A stretch of DNA of 5,320 bases from an uncultured Acidimicrobiaceae bacterium (GCA_937868025.1 CALMLJ010000677.1:1-5320); one strand, 5' to 3'. Positions 1 through 5,320 are shown, counted from the stretch's first letter. Notes: generated by a model from the letters alone, not told the origin. A program made the numbers and translations.

Positions 1-1254
1 GCGGCGCTCGCCGGAGTCGGTGGCGCGGCCGCCGCTGTCCCCTCGGTGGTGGGCGGCGTCGTCGCCGTGGCAGCACTCCGATTCCTCGCCGGGCGGGCAT
101 GGGACCGACCGGCGGCACCGGTCGGAGACGTTCCTGCGTCCTCACGCCCGGTTGCGCCCGACGCCGTATCGCCGATCGTTTCGACGCCTTCGCGTCGTGC
201 GTTCCTCGGTGGCGCAGCGGCCGTCGCGCTCGTCGGAGCCGGCGCGGCGACGACCGGCCGGTGGCTCCGCACCCGGTTCGACGCCGCGGTCGACCGGGCG
301 AAGGTCATCCTTCCGAAGGCGAAGCGGCCGCTGCCCGCTCTCGATCCCGCGAAGTACGCCGCCGGCGTCGACGGGTCGACACCGTTCATCACCCCCAACG
401 ACGACTTCTACCGGATCGACACCGCGCTCGAGGTGCCACAAGTTCCGGTCGACACCTGGAAACTCACCATCTCCGGTCTCGTCGACCGGGAGTTGTCCTT
501 CACCTATCAAGACCTTCTCGACCGTGACCTCGTCGAAGCCGATCTGACCCTCACCTGCGTCTCCAACGAGGTCGGCGGACAGCTCGCCGGTACCGCCCGC
601 TGGCTCGGGGTCCCGCTCCGGGAGCTCCTCGACGAAGCAGGCGTCCAAGCGGGGGCCGACCAGCTCGTCGGTCGATCCGTCGACGGCTACACCTGCGGGT
701 TCCCGGTCTCGGCTCTCGACGACGACCGCACCGCCATGGTCGTCGTCGGCATGAACGGTGAGCCGCTGCCGGTCATCCACGGATTCCCGGCGCGACTCCT
801 CGTGGCCGGCCTCTACGGCTACGTGTCAGCGACGAAGTGGTTGACCGAGATCGAACTCACCACCTTCGCCGAGTTCGACCACTACTGGGTGCCCCGGGGG
901 TACGCGGTCGAGGCTCCCATCAAGACGTTCTCGCGGATCGACACTCCAGCGGGTCTCGGCCGCATCGAGGCCGGCCGTCATCCCATCGCCGGTGTCGCCT
1001 GGGCCCAGACCCGAGGCATCTCCAAGGTCGAGGTCAAAGTCGACGACGGGGCGTGGACCCCAGCGGAACTCAAGCCCGTGCCCAACGACGAGACGTGGTG
1101 CCAGTGGGTGCTGCCGTGGGACTTCGCCGCCGGCAGCCACAACATCACCTGCCGCGCCACCGACGGCACGGGCGAGATCCAGACCGAGGAACGGGTTGCG
1201 CCGCTTCCCGACGGCGCGTCGGGCTGGCACAGCGTCGTCGCCCTCGTCAGCTGA
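1..1254 (+). CDS. Membrane-anchored molybdopterin-dependent oxidoreductase (sulfite oxidase/MsrP superfamily), 5' end missing
   Basis: The frame is open from base 1 and ends at TGA 1252-1254, so 417 C-terminal residues are visible and the true start lies upstream; the in-frame GTG codons near 46 are internal. Visible residues 10-29 are a hydrophobic, probably transmembrane, segment. S64-R-R-A-F-L is a twin-arginine motif followed by a second hydrophobic stretch (68-85), suggesting Tat export of the catalytic part. Residues about 110-285 match the oxidoreductase molybdopterin-binding domain: C186 in LTCVSNEVGG is the expected molybdenum ligand, followed by MNGEPLPVIHGFPARL and the KW pair at 279-280. 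Residues about 300-417 match the Mo-co dimerisation domain (WVPRGYAVEAP, RATDGTGEIQ, GASGWHSV). The CAGNRR motif of true sulfite oxidases is absent, so the substrate is unknown. It lies 149 bases upstream of the fasciclin lipoprotein gene on the same strand and may belong to the same SigK-linked module. Confidence 0.9.
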   Translation, partial: AALAGVGGAAAAVPSVVGGVVAVAALRFLAGRAWDRPAAPVGDVPASSRPVAPDAVSPIVSTPSRRAFLGGAAAVALVGAGAATTGRWLRTRFDAAVDRAKVILPKAKRPLPALDPAKYAAGVDGSTPFITPNDDFYRIDTALEVPQVPVDTWKLTISGLVDRELSFTYQDLLDRDLVEADLTLTCVSNEVGGQLAGTARWLGVPLRELLDEAGVQAGADQLVGRSVDGYTCGFPVSALDDDRTAMVVVGMNGEPLPVIHGFPARLLVAGLYGYVSATKWLTEIELTTFAEFDHYWVPRGYAVEAPIKTFSRIDTPAGLGRIEAGRHPIAGVAWAQTRGISKVEVKVDDGAWTPAELKPVPNDETWCQWVLPWDFAAGSHNITCRATDGTGEIQTEERVAPLPDGASGWHSVVALVS

Positions 1255-1276
1255 AGGTCGACCGTCGCGCCGACCT
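1255..1276 (+). terminator. Weak hairpin just after the molybdoenzyme stop
   Basis: AGGTCG (1255-1260) and CGACCT (1271-1276) form a 6-bp stem with a 10-base loop starting directly after the stop codon. There is no T-run, so this may only mark an mRNA 3' end or be chance in GC-rich DNA. Confidence 0.2.
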
Positions 1277-1328
1277 GCGCCGCGCGCTCGTCACACGACC
1301 CCTCGAACGGGTGGTCGGCCGAACGAAA

Positions 1329-1356
1329 CCGATCCGATCGGAGCCGGGCTCCGAAC
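1329..1356 (+). promoter_or_regulatory. Putative SigK-type promoter of the fasciclin lipoprotein gene
   Basis: CCGATCCGAT at 1329-1338 (-35 region; core CGATCC 1330-1335) and CCGAAC at 1351-1356 (-10) are separated by 12 bases, or 15 counted from the core. The arrangement and most bases recur upstream of sigK at 2652-2679. The mycobacterial SigK consensus I recall is CCATCC-N16/17-CCGAAT, and each half here matches 5 of 6 bases. Transcription would start near 1363 and give a leader of about 40 bases carrying the Shine-Dalgarno GGAG (1391-1394). Another CCGAAC at 1319-1324 has no matching -35. Confidence 0.55.
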
Positions 1357-1403
1357 ACCCAACAGTTCTCACCGCAAGACCCCTCAAACAGGAGCAGACA
1401 ACC

Positions 1404-2531
1404 ATGAGCAAACCCCGCACCATCCGACGGATCGCCCTGGCGGGCCTCCTGAGCCTGTCGGTGGTCGCCGCGTCGTGTGCCAACGACGAGGTCGACACCG
1501 CCGATTCCACCGCCACCACCGCGGCCCCCAGCTCGGACTCCGGTTCCAACTCGACCGAGCCCACCGGTCCCGGCTGCGCCTCCGTGCCCGACGACGGTGC
1601 CGGCAGCTTCGCCGGCATGGCTGAAGATCCGGCCGCTACCGCCGCTTCGAACAACCCGCTGCTGTCGACCCTGGTTGCCGCAGTGACCGAGGCCGGTCTG
1701 GTCGACACGCTGAACGGACCCGGTCCGTTCACGATCTTCGCCCCGTCCAACGATGCGTTCGCCAAGATCCCCGAGGCCGACCTGAACGCCGTCCTCGCCG
1801 ACAAGGCGACCCTCACCAAGATCCTCACCCTGCACGTCGTGCCCGAGCAGATGTCCGCTGACGACCTCATCTCCGCCGGTATGGCCACCACGGTCGAGGG
1901 CCAGGACATCACCTTCTCCGGTGACGCCGACAACATCGAGGTCAACGGCCAGGCCGCCGTCGTCTGCGCCAACGTGCAGACCGCCAACGCGACCGTGTTC
2001 ATCATCGACTCGGTCCTCATGCCCGACGCCATGAGCTCCGGCTCCGGCGCCAGCACCGAGCCCTCCGGCCCGGCCTGCGCCGCCGTCCCCGCCGACGGTG
2101 CCGGCAGCTTCACCGGCATGGCTGAAGATCCGGCCGCTACCGCCGCTTCGAACAACCCGCTGCTGTCGACCCTGGTTGCCGCAGTGACCGAGGCCGGTCT
2201 GGTCGACACGCTGAACGGACCCGGTCCGTTCACGATCTTCGCCCCGTCCAACGATGCGTTCGCCAAGATCCCCGAGGCCGACCTGAACGCCGTCCTCGCC
2301 GACAAGGCGACCCTCACCAAGATCCTCACCCTGCACGTGGTCGCCGGCAAGATGTCGGCCGCCGACCTCGCCAAGGCCGGGACGGCCACCACGGTCGAGG
2401 GCCAGGACATCACCTTCTCCGGTGACGCCTCCTCGCTCCAGGTGAACGGTCAAGCCGCGGTCGTCTGCGGCGACGTGCAGGTGGCGAACGCCACGGTGCA
2501 CATCATCGATTCGGTCCTGATGCCCAGCTGA
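1404..2531 (+). CDS. Two-domain fasciclin (FAS1) lipoprotein, MPT70/MPT83-like
   Basis: A 375-residue secreted protein. ATG 1404 is chosen because GGAG (1391-1394) sits 9 bases upstream and a signal peptide follows at once; the frame stays open upstream to 837, but that part overlaps the molybdoenzyme gene. Basic residues and a hydrophobic core (10-22) lead to VVAASC with C25, a slightly weak lipobox, so it is likely a membrane-anchored lipoprotein. A Ser/Thr-rich linker (26-57) precedes FAS1 domain 1 (about 72-207) and domain 2 (about 239-375). Each has the FAS1 H1 motif (FTIFAPSNDAF, 109-119 and 276-286), the second conserved motif with the LHVV core (143-146 and 310-313) and the end motif IDSVLMP. 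The unit repeats every 167 residues. Each unit has one linker cysteine (C58, C225) and one domain cysteine (C188, C355), as in MPT70. The role is probably extracellular adhesion or envelope function, as for FAS1 proteins generally. It lies just upstream of sigK, whose mycobacterial counterpart drives mpt70 and mpt83. Confidence 0.92.
   Translation: MSKPRTIRRIALAGLLSLSVVAASCANDEVDTADSTATTAAPSSDSGSNSTEPTGPGCASVPDDGAGSFAGMAEDPAATAASNNPLLSTLVAAVTEAGLVDTLNGPGPFTIFAPSNDAFAKIPEADLNAVLADKATLTKILTLHVVPEQMSADDLISAGMATTVEGQDITFSGDADNIEVNGQAAVVCANVQTANATVFIIDSVLMPDAMSSGSGASTEPSGPACAAVPADGAGSFTGMAEDPAATAASNNPLLSTLVAAVTEAGLVDTLNGPGPFTIFAPSNDAFAKIPEADLNAVLADKATLTKILTLHVVAGKMSAADLAKAGTATTVEGQDITFSGDASSLQVNGQAAVVCGDVQVANATVHIIDSVLMPS
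1612..1837 (+). repeat. Direct repeat, copy 1 (first FAS1 domain)
   Basis: This 226-base stretch is identical base for base to 2113-2338, at a period of 501 bases (167 codons). It covers residues 71-144 of the lipoprotein, the N-terminal half of FAS1 domain 1. Identity breaks at 1611 (G versus A) and 1838 (C versus G). A second identical block of 46 bases (1883-1928 versus 2384-2429) follows after diverged sequence. Confidence 0.97.
2113..2338 (+). repeat. Direct repeat, copy 2 (second FAS1 domain)
   Basis: Exact copy of 1612-1837, encoding residues 238-311. Silent codon positions are also identical, whereas the following third of the domain differs from copy 1 at both silent and coding positions. 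This points to recent duplication or gene conversion rather than protein-level constraint alone. Confidence 0.97.
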
Positions 2532-2571
2532 TCAGCTGACTGATCGCCTCCCCTTCCTGGACACGGGGAGG
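2530..2571 (+). other. Two small hairpins after the lipoprotein stop
   Basis: GATCAG (2530-2535) pairs with CTGATC (2540-2545) across a 4-base loop and overlaps the stop codon. CCTCCCC (2547-2553) pairs with GGGGAGG (2565-2571) across an 11-base loop. Neither has its own T-run. They may stabilise the 3' end of the lipoprotein mRNA or assist the terminator that follows. Confidence 0.4.
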
Positions 2572-2577
2572 TGGATG

Positions 2578-2609
2578 ACGGGCCGGGTCCTTCGGGACCC
2601 GGCCCGTTT
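2578..2609 (+). terminator. Strong intrinsic terminator between the lipoprotein gene and sigK
   Basis: The left arm 2578-2590 pairs without mismatch to 2595-2607 (13 bp) around a TTCG tetraloop (2591-2594), with a short TTT at 2607-2609. The stem is very GC-rich, as is usual for actinobacterial terminators with short U tracts. It separates lipoprotein transcription from sigK, implying that sigK has its own promoter. Because the stem is symmetric it could act in both directions. Confidence 0.8.
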
Positions 2610-2651
2610 CGCGCGCCTCCGAACGGTCTGGCGAAAAAGTGTGGCCATCCC

Positions 2652-2679
2652 CCAATCCGATTCGGGATCCGCGCCGAAC
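2652..2679 (+). promoter_or_regulatory. Putative autoregulatory SigK promoter of sigK-rskA
   Basis: CCAATCCGAT (2652-2661; core CAATCC 2653-2658) and CCGAAC (2674-2679) have the same order and spacing as the motif before the lipoprotein gene. The -35 block matches 9 of 10 bases, the -10 block 6 of 6, and the whole 28 bases 19 of 28. Transcription would begin near 2686. It lies downstream of the terminator, as expected for an independent sigK transcript. Confidence 0.55.
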
Positions 2680-2705
2680 GGCTTTGTATGGAGGCTCGCA
2701 TCAAC

Positions 2706-2710
2706 AAGGA
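2706..2710 (+). promoter_or_regulatory. Ribosome binding site deciding the sigK start
   Basis: AAGGA lies 7 bases before GTG 2718. The alternative in-frame ATG at 2688 has no purine-rich sequence before it and would sit almost at the predicted transcription start, as a near-leaderless start. Confidence 0.55.
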
Positions 2711-2717
2711 TCATGAG

Positions 2718-3299
2718 GTGATCGATCTCCTGACCCGCCGCGGACGGTCGCTTCCGAAGTCCGCGGACGAGCTTCTCGTGCAGGTCGCAAAGGGCGATCA
2801 GGAGGCGTACGCCGAGTTCTACGAGATCATCGTGGAGCGGGTGTTCGGCATCGTGCGCTCGATCCTTCGGGACCCCGCCCGTTCCGAGGAGGTCACCCAG
2901 GAGGTCATGCTCGAACTCTGGCGCACAGCGCCCCGCTACGAGCGACGGCTCGGGGCAGCGACCAGTTGGGCCCTCACCATCGCTCACCGCCGTGCGGTCG
3001 ACCGAGTCCGGTCGGAGCAGGCGAGTCGTAACCGCGACGAGCGGCACGCGCTCGAGCACGCCGGCGCGACGGCCCCCGACACCGGCGCCGTCGTGGTCGA
3101 CCTCCTCGACCGCGAACGCGTCGCCAATGCCCTCGGGGAACTGACCGAACCGCAGCGCGAATCCATCGAGCTGGCGTACTTCGGCGGCCACAGCCACAGT
3201 GAGGTGGCCGCCCTCCTCGATCTGCCGCTCGGCACCGTGAAGACCAGAATTCGAGATGGCCTCGTCCGTCTCCGCGACCGATTGGAGGTGACCTCATGA
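2718..3299 (+). CDS. sigK: ECF RNA polymerase sigma factor, SigK type
   Basis: A 193-residue ECF sigma factor that would direct RNA polymerase to the promoters noted at 1329 and 2652. The sigma-2 domain spans about residues 30-98 (AYAEFYE, EEVTQEVMLELW, then TSWALTIAHRRAVDRVR in the -10 recognition region). The sigma-4 domain spans about 134-190 (LTEPQRESIELAYFGG, then a helix-turn-helix ending LGTVKTRIRDGL). Residue order and motifs closely follow M. tuberculosis SigK as I recall it (187 residues there). I chose GTG 2718 for its Shine-Dalgarno and its fit to family length; ATG 2688 would give 203 residues. GTG 2571 would run through the terminator and is unlikely. The stop overlaps the rskA start (ATGA), the usual coupling of an ECF factor with its anti-sigma. 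The protein has no cysteine, unlike M. tuberculosis SigK, where two cysteines are reported to form a redox-sensitive disulfide. Confidence 0.93.
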   Translation: MIDLLTRRGRSLPKSADELLVQVAKGDQEAYAEFYEIIVERVFGIVRSILRDPARSEEVTQEVMLELWRTAPRYERRLGAATSWALTIAHRRAVDRVRSEQASRNRDERHALEHAGATAPDTGAVVVDLLDRERVANALGELTEPQRESIELAYFGGHSHSEVAALLDLPLGTVKTRIRDGLVRLRDRLEVTS

Positions 3300-4039
3300 G
3301 CAACGCATCCGCTGACGAACACGACTCGCTCAACCTCGCCGGGATGGCGGGCCTCTACGCGCTGGACGCGCTCGAGGGCGAGGAACTCCTCAAGTTCGAG
3401 GCACTCCTTGCCACGAATGCCGAGCTGCGCGACGAGGTCGCCGGCTTCAGGGCCACCGCGGCACGCCTCAGTGAGGTATCGGCTGCACTGCCGCCCCCAG
3501 CACTCCGCACCAACGTCCTCGCGCAGGTCGCCATGACCCGGCAGGATCCGCCGGTGATCCGTCTCGACGAGCGCCGTCGCGCCAGCGCCGGTCGCCGTGC
3601 ACTCCTCGGAGCGGTCGCGGCAGGACTCATCGTGCTCGCCGGGTTCGGTGGCTACGCCATCGCCGACAACGGCGACGCAACGTCGTCGGAACTGGCGAGC
3701 GTCCTCGCCCGCAGTGACGCCGAGGTCGTGACCTTGAAAGGGGTCGGCGACGATGCCGCCGCCGGACGTGTCGTCGTGTCACCCGAGGCGGGCAAGGTCA
3801 TCGTGATCTCGACCACGATCCCGCCGGTCGAACCGGGGCGGACCTACGAGCTCTGGCGGGTCGACGCCGACGGCAGTGTGCACAAGGCCGGCCTGTTCGA
3901 ACCCGATGGCTCCGGCAAGGTCGAGGCAGCCATCGACGTGAGCCTCGACGGCGCCATCGGGTTCGCCGTCACCGACGAACCCGATGGCGGTTCCGAGCAA
4001 GCGACCACGCCGATCCTCATGCAGGCGGAGCTGGCGTAG
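3296..4039 (+). CDS. rskA: Anti-sigma-K factor RskA, single-pass membrane protein
   Basis: A 247-residue protein starting at ATG 3296, which overlaps the sigK stop by four bases and has GGAGG (3284-3288) 7 bases upstream. The cytoplasmic residues 1-100 form the sigma-binding part, with the family pattern LAGMAGLYALDALEGEE and ALRTNVLAQV; it has no zinc-binding HxxxCxxC motif. One transmembrane helix lies at about 102-123, after the basic DERRRASAGRR. The outer domain 124-247 is the RskA fold, with RTYELWRVDADGSVHKAGLF at 182-201 and GFAVTDEPDGG at 222-232. It is expected to sequester SigK at the membrane. In M. tuberculosis, RskA is cut by regulated intramembrane proteolysis (protease Rip1) to free SigK; the protease gene is not in this window. 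There are no cysteines. Confidence 0.93.
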   Translation: MSNASADEHDSLNLAGMAGLYALDALEGEELLKFEALLATNAELRDEVAGFRATAARLSEVSAALPPPALRTNVLAQVAMTRQDPPVIRLDERRRASAGRRALLGAVAAGLIVLAGFGGYAIADNGDATSSELASVLARSDAEVVTLKGVGDDAAAGRVVVSPEAGKVIVISTTIPPVEPGRTYELWRVDADGSVHKAGLFEPDGSGKVEAAIDVSLDGAIGFAVTDEPDGGSEQATTPILMQAELA

Positions 4040-4103
4040 GCCGACTCCGGCGAAAACTGCCTGCGTGACCTCCCTGGCACGGGATTCGCGCAACACTGGT
4101 GGG

Positions 4104-5320
4104 ATGTCTCATCTTGCCCCTGTTTGGTACAAGGTCACCGATCTCGATGTCGTGTCGGGTGAGGGTTGCTGGGTCACGACCGGCGACGGCGACCGGTACC
4201 TCGACTTCACCGCCGGCATCGCCGTCACCAGCACCGGTCACTGCCACCCGACGGTCGTCGCGGCGATCCAGGCCCAGGCGGCGCGGTTCATCCACGCCCA
4301 GGCCAACTGCTATACCCACCCGCTCCTGGGCGAGCTGGCCGACGCGCTCGACCGCATCACCCCCGCCGGCATCGACACCTTCTTCTTCTCCAACTCCGGC
4401 GCCGAGGCGACCGAGGCGGCGGTGAAGCTGGCCAAGCAGGCGACCGGACGGCCCAACGTGATCGTGTTCGAGGGGTCGTTCCACGGTCGCACCCACCTCA
4501 CCATGGCGATGACCACGTCGAAGACCGTCTACCGGTCCGGTCACAGCCCGCTGCCATCGGGGGTGTTCGTCGCGCCGTTCCCCCGTTCGCTCGGCGCCGG
4601 CACACTCGACGACCGCATCGACGCGGCGCTCGAAGCCGTACGACACCTGCTGCTCAGCCAGACGTCCCCGGCCGAGACCGCGGCGATCATCATCGAGCCG
4701 GTGCTCGGCGAGGGCGGCTACGAACCGGCGCCGGCGCGGTTCCTCCACGGCCTCAAGGCCATCTGTGCCGAACACGGGATGCTCTTCGTCGCCGACGAGG
4801 TACAGGCCGGCTTCGGCCGCACCGGCACGATGTTCGCGGTCGAGACGACGGGCATCGAGCCGGACATTCTGATCATGGCGAAGGGCATCGCCTCGGGCTT
4901 CCCGCTCTCGGCGATCGGTTCGTCGGCGGAGATCATGGCGGCGTGGCCGACCGGATCCCACGGCGGCACCTACGGCGGCAACCCCATCGGCTGTGCCGCA
5001 GCCCTCGCAACCATCGAGGTGCTCACGTCGGACGGCTTCCTGGCCAACGTCAACGACCGGGGTGAGCAACTGCGCTCCGGCCTGTCCAAGCTCGCTCTGG
5101 ACCACCCGGTCATCGCCGACGTCCGTGGCCCTGGCCTCATGGTCGCCGCCGAGTTCCGCGACCCGGCGACAGGCTCCCCGGCGACCGCTCGCACGGCAGC
5201 GATCATCGAGCACTGCCGTACCGAGTCGAAGCTGCTGCTCATGAACGCCGGCACCTACGGCAACGTGATCCGGTTCATGGCCCCGCTCGTCGTCACGGCC
5301 GACGAGGTCGACCTGGCCCT
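4104..5320 (+). CDS. Class III PLP-dependent aminotransferase, 4-aminobutyrate aminotransferase-like, 3' end missing
   Basis: The frame is open from ATG 4104 to the window end (405 residues); family members have about 420-445, so only a short C-terminal piece is missing. It would transfer an amino group from an omega-amino acid such as GABA to 2-oxoglutarate in the cytoplasm. Visible signatures are SGA at 98-100 (cofactor phosphate), FHGR at 126-129, EPVLGEGG with E203, DEVQAGFGRTG with D231 and Q234, and the Schiff-base lysine K260 in MAKGIASGFP. GGTYGGNPIGCAAAL follows. The D-to-K spacing of 29 matches E. coli GabT. E203 and R390 (NVIRFM) correspond to GabT E211 and R398, which favours GABA-type over acetylornithine activity, but substrate cannot be fixed from sequence. 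No proper Shine-Dalgarno is present (GGTGGG touches the ATG). It lies 64 bases after rskA and is probably unrelated to the sigma module. An in-frame GTG at 4065 is a less likely start. Confidence 0.9.
   Translation, partial: MSHLAPVWYKVTDLDVVSGEGCWVTTGDGDRYLDFTAGIAVTSTGHCHPTVVAAIQAQAARFIHAQANCYTHPLLGELADALDRITPAGIDTFFFSNSGAEATEAAVKLAKQATGRPNVIVFEGSFHGRTHLTMAMTTSKTVYRSGHSPLPSGVFVAPFPRSLGAGTLDDRIDAALEAVRHLLLSQTSPAETAAIIIEPVLGEGGYEPAPARFLHGLKAICAEHGMLFVADEVQAGFGRTGTMFAVETTGIEPDILIMAKGIASGFPLSAIGSSAEIMAAWPTGSHGGTYGGNPIGCAAALATIEVLTSDGFLANVNDRGEQLRSGLSKLALDHPVIADVRGPGLMVAAEFRDPATGSPATARTAAIIEHCRTESKLLLMNAGTYGNVIRFMAPLVVTADEVDLA

Noticed and set aside
1319..1324. Another CCGAAC in the lipoprotein leader, and a further one at 2619-2624
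   Set aside because: Neither has a CCRATCC-like block at the matching distance upstream. CCGAAC alone is expected often in GC-rich DNA.
837..1403. In-frame upstream extension of the lipoprotein reading frame
   Set aside because: It overlaps the conserved dimerisation domain of the molybdoenzyme in another frame. A clear Shine-Dalgarno, ATG and signal peptide mark the start at 1404.
978..2501. Long open frame on the minus strand opposite the molybdoenzyme and lipoprotein genes
   Set aside because: Its Gly/Arg/Asp-rich sequence without recognisable domains mirrors the repeat structure of the plus-strand gene, so it is a byproduct of GC-rich codon use.
2645..2650. Perfect CCATCC, identical to the recalled mycobacterial SigK -35
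   Set aside because: No CCGAAT-like element lies 16-17 bases downstream; the nearest CCGAAC is 23 bases away. The overlapping CAATCC at 2653 has the spacing shared with the lipoprotein promoter.
2571..2687. N-terminal extension of sigK from GTG 2571
   Set aside because: It would translate the terminator stem and give a low-complexity Gly/Pro leader absent from SigK proteins. It also starts upstream of the proposed promoter.
4040..4103. Possible terminator or promoter between rskA and the aminotransferase
   Set aside because: The only hairpin is a 4-bp stem (4040-4051) with no T-run, and no -35/-10 pair with acceptable spacing was found. Whether the genes are cotranscribed is left open.
4017..5213. 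398-codon minus-strand open frame opposite the aminotransferase
   Set aside because: Arg/Gly/Asp-rich, with no recognisable domain, while the plus strand encodes a complete set of aminotransferase active-site motifs.

Overview
The window is a GC-rich stretch in which all the genes lie on the plus strand. It looks like a chromosomal segment of a high-GC actinobacterium, and I would guess a lineage such as Acidimicrobiia. That placement is inferred from base composition and family resemblance only. It holds five genes: the 3' part of a membrane-anchored molybdopterin oxidoreductase (1-1254), a lipoprotein with two FAS1 (fasciclin) domains (1404-2531), an ECF sigma factor of the SigK type (2718-3299), its anti-sigma factor RskA (3296-4039), and the 5' nine-tenths of a class III PLP aminotransferase (4104 to the window end).

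The first four genes form a recognisable unit. Each FAS1 repeat resembles the mycobacterial antigens MPT70/MPT83, which are the best known targets of SigK in Mycobacterium tuberculosis. Here the presumed target gene sits directly upstream of the sigma/anti-sigma pair. The leaders of the lipoprotein gene and of sigK carry the same bipartite motif, CCRATCCGAT-N12-CCGAAC. It is close to the SigK promoter consensus I recall from mycobacteria, so sigK probably activates both itself and the lipoprotein gene. RskA would hold SigK at the membrane until an envelope signal releases it. The molybdoenzyme faces outside like the lipoprotein, so the module may deal with cell-envelope redox chemistry or protein repair. 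That function is inference.

Region by region: a 149-base gap (1255-1403) carries a weak hairpin and the proposed lipoprotein promoter. The 186-base gap 2532-2717 carries two small hairpins, a strong GC-rich terminator with a TTCG loop, the proposed sigK promoter and the sigK ribosome binding site. sigK and rskA overlap by four bases (ATGA) and are translationally coupled. A 64-base gap with no clear terminator or promoter separates rskA from the aminotransferase, which is probably unrelated metabolism.

Three points deserve attention. The two FAS1 domains share a 226-base stretch that is identical at every base, including silent positions, flanked by diverged sequence. The promoter pair is well matched. 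Neither SigK nor RskA contains any cysteine, although the M. tuberculosis SigK is reported to be redox-sensitive through two cysteines.
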